Below are positions 38,801-49,500 of a stretch of 64,000 nt of DNA, in pieces. Made by a program: the position numbers and the translations under genes. The DNA is from Echinometra lucunter. Its lineage: Eukaryota; Echinodermata; Echinoidea; Camarodonta; Echinometridae. Location of the stretch: positions 2,639,558 to 2,703,557 of the forward strand of contig CM057158.1 in assembly GCA_029962745.1 (NCBI GenBank), read 5' to 3'. Below the pieces are notes generated by a model, which ran no database searches, was not told the DNA's origin, and saw nothing but the letters and a program-made list of their open reading frames with translations. The number at the start of each line of letters is the position of its first letter. Positions within the stretch are counted from its first letter, which is position 1.

Positions 38801-41800
38801 GTGGGCAGAGGCATAAAAATGCCAAGAAAACACAATTGCAGCTTGATACAGTTGTGCAATATTCGTTTCACCTCTGCAAGGTTTGGGTTTTGCAGAGTAT
38901 TGTTCTACAGTTCTGGAGATAGACTTTTATATGAGGCTCTGCCTTTCTGTCTTCTCGGAATACTTTCATTATGGTACCTTTACATGTCTACTCTTTATTG
39001 TCACCTTGTTTATTCTAAGCTCGTAGATTGTCATTTATTTATGCAGTATTTTGATATTTGTATCTGTTTGTCTTTGTAAGTTTCCTTTTTATTAATGAAA
39101 GTATTGAATAAATGAATAAATGAATAAATGAAAAAACCGTACCCAGTATACAAAACAAAATAAGCTAACAACATACATGTACAGAACCAACCTGCAGATG
39201 GGCATCCACAATCTGTTTATACACCTGTACACAGGAATATTTCATACAGCATTCACAAACTTGCAATATCTCTTTTAATACAAAAGTAATATCTACAGCT
39301 GTTGTTTGAATAAAGATTACTTGTACAGACCCTCAGAACATCCTGAGAAAATATTTGGAGTGATAAGTCCCCTAAATCAGTTAAATCTCAACTGTTATCA
39401 TAAAGCTGTAAGCCTTGCAATCATATTAGCAACATAATGAGTACCAGTCCCAGACATAAATAATCATATCTGATTGATACATGTGTAAAAACCCAATTCA
39501 ACAACAACAACCCACCTGTGAATATAAGCCATTCTGCCAGGAGATTCACAGTCTGTGCTACAGCTGTGTAGTTCTCTGATAATAAAACAACAACCTGTTC
39601 TGGGCCCCCACCTGCCTTGAAATACCTGCACCGATTAAAAAAAAAAAGAGTACCAGAAACCAGCAACATGTAGAAGTGGACATAATATGTAGACTACACA
39701 ATATTTTTCACTGAATTTGTTGTATTCATTTAGTTTTGTACAACATGAATGTCATTGCCAAACCTGCCAATTGTACACAATTCAACCTTTCGGCTGTGAA
39801 GTGCAATATTAATAGAACTTTTCAGTTTGATTCCATTCAATAGCCCTGAAAGCATTTCACTTAGCAATATAAAATACTCGCAAGAATGTATTTCAAAGAG
39901 TATCAATCATGTAGAGCAATTTTGTACAACTAAAATGTACTGGGTACACTATCCACTTATAAAAAAAAAGAAAGAAAAAAAACCTAAACATGGCATGCTA
40001 TGGGTTAACCATTAAGGAGTACAAAAAAAGAAGAGGAAAAAAAAAAGATGGATGAAATAAAAACTTGTGAACCAAACCTAAAGTTAGACTTTAAAAATCT
40101 ATACCCCCAAATATGGATGTTTTAAGAACAATAAGAGAACTAAAGGTCTACATTTACATTCTAGAAACAATCACATTTAGAACATATCATGTACTGAAAT
40201 TGTAAATGAAACTAAATATTTAGTAGAGGATTTAATACTGGACAGATCACTTTTGACATTTGACTAGAAACTTGGTGACCTAAGAGGGTTAAAATAAAAT
40301 GCAATACATGTTAACTACTTTTGAATAGTTTTTATATGCAGCTGTAAAGTGTCTGACTGCATTTACCTCTTGAGGTCTTTGAAGACACCTGGCTCCATGA
40401 TGTAATCTGTACTGGCAAAGGCATCCAGACATTCTTTCTGGATATCTTCATTCTCCTTGTATCTATCTGGGTCTTCATCTTCTTCTTCCTCCTCCTCATC
40501 TTCGTCCACAGGGGCTTCCTGGTATGGGATTACAACATTATTATACTATTACATTACTGGATAAGTCCAAGTTATTCTGTCCTGAATGATATCAACCACA
40601 AATCTGATCATTTCAATTTTCAAAGTCTCCACAGACAGTGATTTAATAGGTGATACCAAATATGTAAAATGGTAGATGTTCTTATTATGTCATCTATGCT
40701 CTGAACTCCACAACACTTTTGAACATATACCAGCATAAAGTGTTACTTGGTAATGTATCTTGGACTTCCCTTTTTATTGTTTGTGGGGGTGACAAAATGC
40801 TGTTAGTCACTTTCAAGTGTTTAGGGGGCCCTTAGCTCCAGGGATTACGTGCGAGAGTGCAACGCTGTACCGCTCTTCGCTTAGAGTATGAACAATCCCT
40901 TTGTTTTATTTTGCAAGTGAGCCAAAAATTCCACCTTCTAGCTATAAAAGAAATGTTATTTGTCTTCAAAGTACACTCAAGCAACATAAGATGTTTGATT
41001 AATTCAGCACCTCACTGGTCCAATTGTTTACTGTCCTAAACTACCCTATTTCAAATATTACAAGCGAGGGAGGCGAGATAGGGGAAAAACACACTCTTTT
41101 AATGATAGAGTGTTATTTGTCATCAAAATACACTATAGGTCTATAAAATATCTACATTACATATTCAAGTGAGTGCAGCGAGCGAGGAAAAAAATACACA
41201 AAAAAAATACATTCTTTGATATCCTCAAAGACATCTAAATAATTTTTGATCACCTAACTGCCAAATATGATGCTTTTTGGTGCATTGCTTGCCATCTAAA
41301 ACCATTTTGTTTCTATGAGCGAGCGAAGCGAGCTACCGACAAAAACTCAACTGACAAATTTCTTTCTAGTAAAACGTAGAATTTCCACCACAATAAATTA
41401 GATGAATGTGATGATGTGCTATTTTCATGTATTCGAGAAAAGCTTTACATCTCCGGATATCCCTGTGAAAATATTACAATATTCAGACATGTCGCTGAGA
41501 AGGAATAAGAGCACTTGCCTCCTGATCTTGTTTTTATGAACGAACAGAACGAGCGAGCGAGAAAGGGCTAGATCTAACGTCGATGCGCGCTGACTCGCCA
41601 CCGAAAATGAGTCGCCACTCACCAGCTACTTCCTGCTCTTACTTGTCCTCTGAAAATTATGAGCATGGCTGGATTGTGATTTTTTGCTCCAATGAAGAGC
41701 TAAGAATACATCCTTTTGCCCTAAAAAATTCTCTTGTAAAATCCTACAGCAGAATAAGAGTTGCACGCGATCAAATTTGAGCTTGCACATGTTCTTGCAT

Positions 41801-44800
41801 AATCGCCAGTGCGTGCAGTTCAGGGGACGAAGATGACACTTCCGGACTCGGCGATCATTGTATCCCAATCCAATGACGTAAGTTCCTCAAACTTGTGTTG
41901 ATAATGAACTTTGGCATTTGCCGATCAAATTCATACCATTTAAAAAGCGGGGTGTTATGATCTAAAAAAGTAGGAGGGGGTGGCTTCTCAATCTAGAACC
42001 CACTACACGGACAACGGCGAGTCATTGTACATCTGGCGCATGTGTTATGTGTATGTAAGATGCCTGCGTGGTGGCGAATGCGCAGAACCCTGAGGGGGGG
42101 GGGCGGCACTCAGTATATAATGCGTGGAGAAGACCCCCATTTTCACACTCAAATTTCCGTTCCAATTAAGTATAGCATTTTTATCTTATTGAGAAAAAGA
42201 ACAAAGAAAGCCGTTCCAAAACATAGCATTTTCCTCTTTTAGAGAAATAAGAAGAAAGAAATCTGTTCCAAAGCTTTGCATATTTTTCGTTACCCCGTTC
42301 CGGCCGCATTGATCCGCTATAATGAGCGCATTTTTGGTGAAAAGCGGCCCGCAGAGCGCTGTCCGACCATCGCCTCTGTGCGAGTGCACCTGGTGCCCGT
42401 GCCACCAGGCTAGCTGCATGCACGTATGCCCGTTCCATAGGGATACATACGCACTCACACGCAGGCGAACTGTTCCAAAGACCCCCATTTTCACAAACAT
42501 TTGTAGTTCCTATGCCCGTTCCGAAGACCTTCCTTTTCACAATAAGCCCGTTCCAAAGCCCCCCATTTTTTGTGTGTGGCAACTCAGCAAGAGCTACCTG
42601 TTGAATCGCCATCCCGGAAGTACATAATTAATGATGTCATTGTCTGTAAAATGAGGGATTTTCATGAATTTTGCTTTTGATTGATTTTACAGGATATGTG
42701 GATATTTTCGTATGAAATTAAGATTTTGGTATGAATAAAGTGTATTTTAGCAGGAGAGGACGATTAAGGCTGTTGGGAGGCGACTCAGTGGTTATTGACG
42801 TTAGGCCTATTTTTTTTTAATAGTGAGAACAGGTTCTGGTGTACAATTTTATGAGGAAAGACTTCCTTTTGCGACAGCCACCCAAATTTGCTAACGGAAT
42901 AAAGCACACATTGCATATTGGGTGGCAGTCGCAAAAGGAAGTCTTGCCTTTTATGATTTTATCATTTTATCAGCATCCTCCTTTCTCACTCATTTTGGTA
43001 AGATAGGAATAGGCTACTGCCAGTAGTACTGGTCACAGGCCATTATCTCATAAAAATGTTTTTGTTATGGGTCTTCTTCCCATTCGACTCCTTGCAGTTA
43101 GACGTTAGTCAGACTATAACGTTTATAGGCCTATAATAAAACTAGTATCTAGTAGAACATTGAAAAGAAAGACAAGATGCAAACCAGTTTCATGTCATAA
43201 TAAAAACATTCATTTAGTGATTCACTGGCATTGGTTAGATCTAAGTCTTAAGATAACAAAACTACAAAAGATATAATAGGTGTAAAAAGCAAATATTTTA
43301 TATGAATTTGTTGATTATCGGCATTATCGTAAATTAGGAAACCACCGTTCACTTTGTACAGCAGCGTTTTATTCAGTCACACGCATTGGTTTCCTATTTC
43401 CACCTCCATTCCCTTTGTACACAAGGGCGTGCATCAAATGAACGAGTGGTGGCAATATCGTGTTTCAGGCCCCACCTCTAATATAGTTTGAATGTGGGGC
43501 TGATTCCTCCACGAAGTACATTTTATTATTCGTTCAATAGTTGATCGATCATGAAACTCATTTTTACATTTTCACATTTTTAACATTACTCGATTGACCA
43601 CTCCCTAATATACTCGTGTTTACTGCCCCACCAAATGGGATTATGAATTGATTATCACGGCAGTGGGGCTGATGGGCATCAGCCCCGCCGCTGTGTTAAT
43701 TACGTTTGAATCCCGTTTGGTGGGGCCGTAAACACGAGTATTTATACTTAATGTTGGGGCCCGGAAGGTAAACTCGGCTCGAAACCGGATCGGAAGGCTT
43801 GGCAAAATTCATTTCCGGGTCCTGGACCGGCCCGGAACTCGGAGTGCTAAGAGAGAGTGTGAAAAAAATATGCAGAGCAAGCTTCTTTGTGTTTGCCATG
43901 TGCGCCGCATGTACCAGTGAATAGGAATAAAGGTTGTTTATCTTTAAACGCGCGGGGAGAAAGCAGCCTCCGCCTCCCATCCATCAGTCCCATTGCAGAG
44001 CTTTCTGTGTTATGAAACTTATGAATATTCAACTTCAAATACGAGATTCGACCAATGGGAATGATGATATGTCATGTGAGCCGATGCATGGTTCAAAGTT
44101 CATGTGATAAGACTACAGAAAGAATTACTGACTGAGCTGAGGCAGACGTAAGCATGCGAGGGAGAGTGGGACCATGATAAAGATCATGTTGCTGTGTCTA
44201 TTTAATGATGTAGAAAATTATATTTTTGACATAAAATACAGTTGATAGCCTTGTTTTTTGTTTTCCCCAATGTCACTGGAGCAAGAAGATCAAGTCTCTG
44301 CCTTCGATCTTCGAGCGCGCCATGCATGCGGGGCTAGAGCTTTTTGTGTAAGAACTTATGAATATTCAATACCAAATACGAGATTCGGCGAATGGGAGTG
44401 TCGATGCCCTGTCATGTGAGCACCAGACTGACACAGGAGAGAGGGAGAGAGACAGAGACAGAGAGGACAGTACAGACCGCAGTGGAGCGTGCATGGGCAT
44501 GAGGGGTCGGAGAGAGAGAGGGAGATAACGAATTGGCCACATTGTTTTGTCTATCCACTGATGTAGTAAAATATCTTCACCTTGAAATAAAGTTGATATC
44601 AATGTTTTGTTTTCCCCCAATGGGTCACTATCAGTGGGGGAGAGAGAGAGAAAGAGAGAGCTAGGGAGGAAAGGGGGAGAGCTGAGAGAATCAAAGCCCG
44701 CCGGCCGCTGTGGAAACCATACAAAGGGGATTATGTTCGCACTCATTCAGTGACCACATTGTTTACAAATCTTCTCACGCTATCAATGTTGCAATAAGAT

Positions 44801-46212
44801 TTCAAGGGGGAATTCCATTATATCAAATTGGTTTTCAAAGGAACATTAGTAAAGAAGAGGTGTTGGAACAGGTTGACAAATTCTTCATCTTTTCTTTTTA
44901 AGTGAGTGTTGTTCGTAAGTGATTTTATTCTGGTTCTTATTCTCGTTTTTGTCGCCATGCGGACCTGAACAGTCAGTCAACCCAGACAGTTTATTTTTTA
45001 TTTCATTTTTTCATGATATATTAGATCTATCTAAATTCATATATCAAGTAATCAAATAAGTGCTTTGTAATTTTACATCACTGTTGCCATATTTAATTTT
45101 AATATCCTGTCATTCTACATCAAAAATATCATCCCGATCATTCTACTGACTGTCACACAAAATTTGCATCACCCGTTTTGGTCTGCACTTCCTTCAAGGC
45201 CCCCTCCTGCTCCTCGATATGTGCATGCTCACGATCACTCGGCCTGTAGCACCTCACTAGCTAGCGCTATCGCTAGTCATGCATTTGGCGCGGCTGCACT
45301 TGCAAACCAGAGTGTGATTGCAAATTAAAAACATTTGCGTCTTCACAATGAACACCCTGCCTCTTCAACTTTGTTTTCAAATATGTGCTCGTTATCTGCT
45401 AAATTGATTGACAGGATATTTGGGAAGAAAAAAACTGAGCACAGTCCTTATTTTCTGGTTGTTTATGTGGTGTTTTTGAAGTCATGATATTGGCTTCCGA
45501 TCTTCGCTGTTTCAGCCATCAACCCGGACCGGCTTGGTCCGGTAGAAATCCCTCCACCTCGCCGGTCTCCGGGTTCCAGCCCGGCCCGACTCCCAACATT
45601 ATTTATACTGTGCTCATCAGCCCCGATGCTGTATTAATCATATCTGAATGGCGTTTGGTGGGGCCGTTAACACGAGTATTTATAAGAGAGTTAAAAGAAG
45701 ATAATGATGATTAAATGTGATGATCGATCAACACATTCTTTTCAAGAAATTGTGAAAGTCCGTTGTCTTCTATTTCTGTCCTAGTTAGCTGTGATCTAAG
45801 TTAGATCAGGAAAGATAATCGATCATGAATGATGATGTATGTGGGCATCAGCCCCACTCACCATGCATTAATTGAGTAGGGCCTGAAACACGATTATGCC
45901 CGAGCGGTTTCCTAAAAGGCTAAACCACGTTATGGCCTGATTATCTAACTGTTGTTAGTTAACGTTAACTGTTGTAAAAAAAAAAAAAAAAAAAGTTAGC
46001 CCTGTCAAGTGTCATGCCTGTGGCTGTGGGAGTGTGGCTGTGTGAGTCATGTCGGTCAGACTCAGTCTCACTCTCGACTCTCACTCTCACTCTCAGTCAT
46101 GTCACTCAGTCTCAGACAAAGTTAACTTGATCTAGATCTAGACCCTATTTAACTCTTGACTTACAGCTTGATCGTAGTTCCAGTCTGCATCTCCATACTC
46201 ATCTTCATCCAT
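29806..46212 (-). CDS. NELFCD: Negative elongation factor C/D (TH1-like), complete, 15 coding exons
   Basis: NELF-C/D is a subunit of the four-part NELF complex, which binds RNA polymerase II with DSIF and holds it in the promoter-proximal pause. Exons, in transcript order: 46165-46212, 40367-40518, 39516-39625, 37906-38015, 37422-37529, 36997-37149, 36286-36416, 35282-35402, 33612-33791, 33149-33288, 32396-32510, 31493-31588, 31056-31196, 30425-30554, 29806-29837. They total 1767 nt, giving 588 residues, against about 590 in vertebrates. The start (ATG at 46212-46210) gives [11 protein letters not shown], matching the acidic family N-terminus; residues 17-34 are an acidic tract. Strong family blocks are [19 protein letters not shown] (exon 3), MVCHGQHTF (7), [14 protein letters not shown] (9), [13 protein letters not shown] (11), [16 protein letters not shown] (13) and [15 protein letters not shown] (14), with terminal HCKTHFIMM. 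All introns are GT-AG; the exon 7 donor is the weaker GTTTGT. Intron 1 is 5.6 kb and repeat-filled. Confidence 0.96.
30860..31030. other. NELFCD intron 13 sequence
   Basis: This is part of the intron between exons 13 and 14 and is C/T-rich on the plus strand. No repeat family or exon is recognised. Confidence 0.4.
31763..31916. mobile_element. palindromic MITE in NELFCD intron 11
   Basis: The ends are imperfect inverted repeats: GGCCCCGTCTCATAAAGAG on the left and a right end whose complement reads GGCCCTGTCTTATAAAGA. Inside each end is a GATTSATT/CAAATCGATCGCAAC-like block that is also inverted. The whole 154-bp unit folds back on itself. It is non-coding and resembles short non-autonomous DNA transposons. 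No clear target duplication is seen. Confidence 0.6.
32604..32661 (-). pseudogene. decayed duplicate of NELFCD exon 11 and its acceptor
   Basis: On the minus strand this segment reads [19 protein letters not shown], against [10 protein letters not shown]...[10 protein letters not shown] in the real exon (32396-32510), and it keeps the CTAG acceptor. Two gaps totalling 18 nt remove the central WVD segment, and similarity stops before the exon's donor, so it lacks a usable 3' splice partner. It lies about 95 bp upstream (transcript sense) of the true exon, within intron 10. It is a tandem partial exon duplication rather than a retrocopy because intronic acceptor sequence is included. Confidence 0.8.
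33551..33577. repeat. (CTC)n microsatellite plus (ATC)n tract
   Basis: This is a run of CTC triplets just downstream of NELFCD exon 9 (transcript sense), preceded at about 33430-33530 by a degenerate ATC/ACC triplet tract. It is intronic simple sequence. Confidence 0.85.
34285..34410. mobile_element. 126-bp foldback MITE
   Basis: The ends are perfect 16-bp inverted repeats AGGGGTGTAACATAAA at 34285-34300 and 34395-34410. Internal blocks around ACAATCAATCTTA are also inverted, so most of the element is a hairpin. It lies in NELFCD intron 8. No target duplication is obvious. Confidence 0.7.
34533..34831. mobile_element. piggyBac-like MITE with TTAA target sites
   Basis: A perfect 18-bp inverted repeat, TTAACCCATTCGTGACAG, stands at 34533-34550 and 34814-34831. 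Reading TTAA as the target duplication leaves a 291-bp element that begins CCC and ends GGG. TTAA insertion and a terminus starting CC are hallmarks of the piggyBac superfamily. The interior is AT-rich and carries no transposase, so it is non-autonomous. It lies in NELFCD intron 8. Confidence 0.75.
34902..35079. mobile_element. palindromic MITE rich in TTGCAA motifs
   Basis: The left end reads TGTTGCAAGTAAGTTGCAA and the complement of the right end reads TGTTGCAAGAAAGTTGCAA. The interior also has inverted copies of a CAATCAGAATGG-like block. It is about 178 bp, non-coding, and sits 200 bp downstream of NELFCD exon 8 in intron 8, close to two other short elements. Confidence 0.65.
37743..37765. 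repeat. (TC)n microsatellite
   Basis: This is a dinucleotide tract of about eleven CT repeats in NELFCD intron 4. It is simple sequence only. Confidence 0.9.
38076..38820 (-). mobile_element. Helitron-like non-autonomous element with about 4 tandem units (copy A)
   Basis: Read on the minus strand, the element opens with an ATGCCTC...GGAGGCAT hairpin near 38810. It then has a pyrimidine-rich GTCCGTCC stretch, about four tandem units of roughly 143 bp, and a 3' end with a short hairpin (ACCG/CGGT) followed by GGATTCATCTAG and a host T. Each unit includes a GACCTTTGACCT motif. Hairpin, CTAG end and insertion before T fit Helitron-class elements; classification is inference. It lies in NELFCD intron 3. 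Confidence 0.6.
40930..41560. repeat. degenerate direct repeats with GCGAGCGA blocks
   Basis: Similar sequence around GTTATTTGTCWTCAAAR and TACACT recurs at about 40951 and 41108. Purine-rich GAGCGAGCGAAGCGAGC-like blocks recur at about 41064, 41172, 41317 and 41540. The stretch looks like an old, internally repeated dispersed element; boundaries are not resolvable by eye. Confidence 0.4.
42098..42570 (+). mobile_element. G-ended MITE, truncated copy (inverted relative to 56.1 kb copy)
   Basis: It starts with a G run followed by CACTCAGTATATAATG and continues colinearly with the reverse complement of the element at 56096-56698. Shared blocks include AAGACCCCCATTTT, many GTTCCAAA motifs, and CGCAGAGCGCTGTCCGACC. 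The far end diverges after about 42562, so it lacks the second terminus. A minus-strand open frame spans it, but it is built from the DNA repeat. Confidence 0.8.
42858..42945. repeat. 88-nt hairpin with 28-bp arms
   Basis: The arms at 42858-42885 and 42918-42945 begin AAGACTTCCTTTTGCGAC and are complementary apart from one position, with a 32-nt AT-rich loop. It could be a very short MITE or a pre-miRNA-like fold. No target duplication is evident. Confidence 0.75.
43454..45897. mobile_element. nested foldback composite element, 2.4 kb
   Basis: The outer arms (43454-43505 and about 45846-45897) share an ATCGTGTTTCAGGCCC end and a GTGGGGCTGAT block in inverse orientation. Inside, a second pair with ATACTCGTGTTTAC ends is seen as a complete 132-bp palindrome (43610-43741, meeting at CTGATGGGCATCAG) and as a solo arm at about 45601-45682. 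Between them is a roughly 340-bp direct duplication. No transposase frame is seen. It looks like one foldback family inserted into a related one. Confidence 0.6.
43997..44640. repeat. two direct copies of a roughly 340-bp unit
   Basis: Copy 1 (from 43997) and copy 2 (from about 44334) share, in the same order, AGAGCTTT, ACTTATGAATATTCAA, AAATACGAGATTCG, GTCATGTGAG, GATGTAG and TTGTTTTCCCCCAATG-like blocks. This is the core of the foldback composite. It is non-coding. Confidence 0.75.
45977..45994. repeat. poly(A) tract
   Basis: This run of about 18 A lies between the foldback composite and NELFCD exon 1. No retroposon body is recognisable on its left side. Confidence 0.8.
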
Positions 46213-46537
46213 TTCAAATGATATCAAGAAATAACCGATTGAATAATTGGGTTGTAAAATAGGTGGTAAAGTAAATCTTCGAACTCGTTGAAGATTGGAT
46301 CCGTTTTACATGACTATGGGCGCTGCCATCTTGGACTTGGTTACTTCGAATATCCAATCATTGAGCCTGTATAATTCTTCATCGAGAAAAGCGGGCTTGA
46401 GCTGCAGTCTGTGATTGGTTAGATTTACAATGTAGCGCCGGCGCGGCGTCGATGAGCGTGTCGTTTGGTGGATGTTTGTTGCTGTCGACGAAAGCGTTGA
46501 ATATCCTTCTACATCGGGGCAATAACAATTATTCAAA
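46213..46537. promoter_or_regulatory. divergent promoter NELFCD / SNRPB
   Basis: Only 325 bp separate the two start codons, so both 5' UTRs and the promoters lie here. Visible motifs are CCAAT boxes at 46354-46358 (+) and, as ATTGG, at 46294-46298 and 46414-46418; a YY1-type GCCATCTTGG at 46325-46334; and a GC palindrome GCGCCGGCGC at 46435-46444. No TATA box is seen at a convincing place. The base composition is less AT-rich than the neighbouring introns. Motif function is inferred from known vertebrate housekeeping promoters. Confidence 0.75.
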
Positions 46538-49500
46538 ATGGTGAGAAAAGTTCAGTGTATTCATGACATACAAGTGGAATCATATGTACCGTAATTTCTT
46601 TCAAATGTCTTGTAGTAGGTCAATATTTAGTGAAAAGCAACGGAGGTTTTTTTTACTCGTTAGCAGTGCCCCACATATTGGTATTGGTGTAGTGTATGCG
46701 TTACAAAAGGATTTTGATCTTATGTGATAAATAAAGAAGATATTCTAGATATTCTTTGGAAAAGTGCAAATAGAATACATTTCAAACCCAGAGAATAGGC
46801 ATCGGTATAAGGTCCGTTGGCCAAAACCCCTCAGCCAATTGCTAAACGATGATGTGTTGTGAGTTACGACAACGTCGACTTCGTCGTGGTCATGAAACTG
46901 AAGACAGTGAGGTAGATCAAACGTTAACGTTAAGTTACATCTAGTCTAACAGTTAAATTGATACAAAAATCAAAGAAGATAAATAGAATTTCATTACCAG
47001 CATGTTTTTTAGGATGCTGCTTTAAAGTTTAAATACCTTGTGTCCTTTTTGCATGAACATGCCCGTAACCAAGGCTCGATATTAGCGGTGGCCCAGGGCC
47101 ACCAAAATTGGCTCCCGGGCCAACATTATTCAAAAAGTGATAAGCTTTGGTGGCCCGAATCGGGCAACCAGAAAATTTTAAGTTAACGCGACTTACGTGC
47201 GTGATAATTGTACACATTTTAGCTCCTTCCGCGATCCAAATTGCAAGTTAGTTTGTTCGCTGTTCATCAGCGACGATGCAGTTTGAGTTAGCGCAGGGCT
47301 CCAAACTAACATTTTTTTCTGGTTTTCACTGTGTAATTCCTATAGAAAAAATGTGTGGCTTTGTCGAGAATATTCTTAATTTTGTCATGTTCGTCGAATG
47401 TACACTCATAACAAAGACATATTTCATGTTTCAATTTCTTGTATACATGCACGCCCGACCGATAGGTCTCTAGTCTACACGAATGTTCAAATTTCCGGCA
47501 ACAAAGTTACTTGGCAACATAACTTCCACTTAAGAATTATCCCCAAAATGTGTAATTATGGCTAAAATCACGTATTATTTTTACATTTAAAAGTTTGAAG
47601 ATACGGTGGTGTCAATTCATTACGCTAAAATGCCTAGAATTCACCTCAGATTGTCTTGTTTTTGATCATCACTTACGACCTACAAACTGAGTTTGTAGTC
47701 TGACCAGATCGACTTTTGTAATCATTAATGAAAACAGCTAAGGCGAGAAACACGTTTATATGCACTGTATGCGGACGTGAGTGAAAACTACTTTAGGCCA
47801 ATGCACTATTTCAGCCCTGATGTAACTAGTTATGAGTGAAGGAGCTCAGTCATAATCATGAACGAAAGCTTTACGAAAGTATGACAAGTCTTGACAAGAT
47901 ATTTTTGAAGAAATAAATGAATGAAAAACGAACAGACATTATTAAAAAAAAAAAAAAAAAAAAGCAAGAGCTTGTTCGTTAGTGCCCTTCTAACTACGTT
48001 TTGTGGTGGGAATGAAATCATTCAGGCCAAGTTTGATTTCAAACTTATCCAGAGCATTTCCATTGTGTTACTATTTTACAATGATATTTTTTTCTTCCTA
48101 TGGGAAGTGAATAGGAAAGCTTACAAATAATCTTTCAGAATTTCCTGAACTTAACCTTTTCTTTATTCATGTTTCTTTTCCTTCTTGCTTTAGGTGGTGG
48201 GCAGGACGTCGAAGATGGTGCAGTACATCAACTACAGGATGAGAGTCAACCTGCAGGATGGTCGTACTTTCATAGGTAAGATGGTCTTAAAGTAATTTGG
48301 GAAAAGAATGAAACTTGCCAAGTTTGTTCCTAGGTCTTCATAAAAACATGCACAGATTCTCTCTGCCACATTCACAGACAAGTGAATTCATCAAATGATG
48401 CATTCTTTCAACTCCTCAAATTACTCTAACTACCCTGATGGGATGTAGGCAGTATAAAGAATAAGCTAGCAGATTAATTCTACTTCTCCAAATATGCATA
48501 TTTCTGGTTATTTGGTGAGCTTATTAGCATTTTTTTGTGATGCCTTGATATCACAGTATTTTTTTAAAAATTCACTTTGACTTAATTTGTTGATTTTATC
48601 TGTGAGGACTATCTTATTAATCTGATGGTAATGTTTTTTGCACACAGGCACATTTCTTGCTTTTGACAAACACATGAACATTGTTCTTGGTGACTGTGAG
48701 GAGTTCAGGAAACTAAGAGCTAAGAGTGCCAAAGCCCCTGCCAAAGAAGAGAAGAGAGTACTCGGTCTCGTCCTGCTAAGAGGAGAGCATCTTGTTTCCA
48801 TGACAGTGGAAGGTCCAGCAAAGGATTCTGTAAGGATTCATAGCTTGGTTTTACCCAGAGTGCAAATATTTATAAGTCTTTTGATTTTCAGTTTGCTCTG
48901 TTACTAGTTACAGAAGTTAAAAACTGGGAGACCAGATGAAATCTGCTATTTGTTCAGGTTGCCTCACTACAGTTGCTGTTTTTCATGCCATAGTTCAGTT
49001 TTATAATCCTTGCTCTGCCTTTTTCTTTCAAGGAAAGAAAGAAAATAACATGGAGACTGATTCAAGAGACTTATCAACTGAAGAAGAAGAAGAAAAAAAA
49101 AAACAAAACTGTAGCTCATTGTAAATTTTTCTCTCTTTTAGGTTTCAAATCTTAAACTCATTGATTTAACATTGATTGGATTTCATATTTGATGGAAGTT
49201 TTTCATTTTTTTCAGTATGTTGAGGGCCCTTTTTTTTTTTAAACAAAGTCGTTTGACTGTGAGGTTGGGACTCATGTTGCACAATGTAAGCAGTAAACAA
49301 AAGTGTTTTGTTTAGGTCTTGACATTTTACTAGTGAGGTGTTGTGCATATTATCAACTTTTCCTCCATAGGGTCCCAGGGTACCTATGCCAGGTGGTGGC
49401 AGTGGACCGGGTATGGCACGTGCAGCAGGGCGTGGTATTCCTGCAGCCTCTGCCTCAATGTCAGCACCAGCAGGATTAGCAGGACCAGTCAGGGGTGTTG

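Larger units (their letters stand above)
40519..46164 (-). other. NELFCD: NELFCD intron 1, repeat-dense
   Basis: This is the longest intron of the gene. From low to high coordinate it holds degenerate direct repeats with AGCGAGCGAAGCGAGC-type blocks (about 40920-41560), one copy of the G-ended MITE (about 42098-42570), an 88-nt perfect-stem hairpin (42858-42945) and a nested foldback composite (43454-45897). No additional exon of NELFCD is needed, since exon 1 and exon 2 join in frame. Confidence 0.85.

Noticed and set aside
42181..42612. 143-residue minus-strand open frame as a gene
   Set aside because: It lies wholly in a repeat copy; its internal repeats are DNA-level modules, and the other copy shifts frame halfway.
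47029..47217. 62-residue minus-strand frame with [12 protein letters not shown]
   Set aside because: It overlaps a palindromic GGTGGCCC block that looks like a dispersed repeat in SNRPB intron 1.
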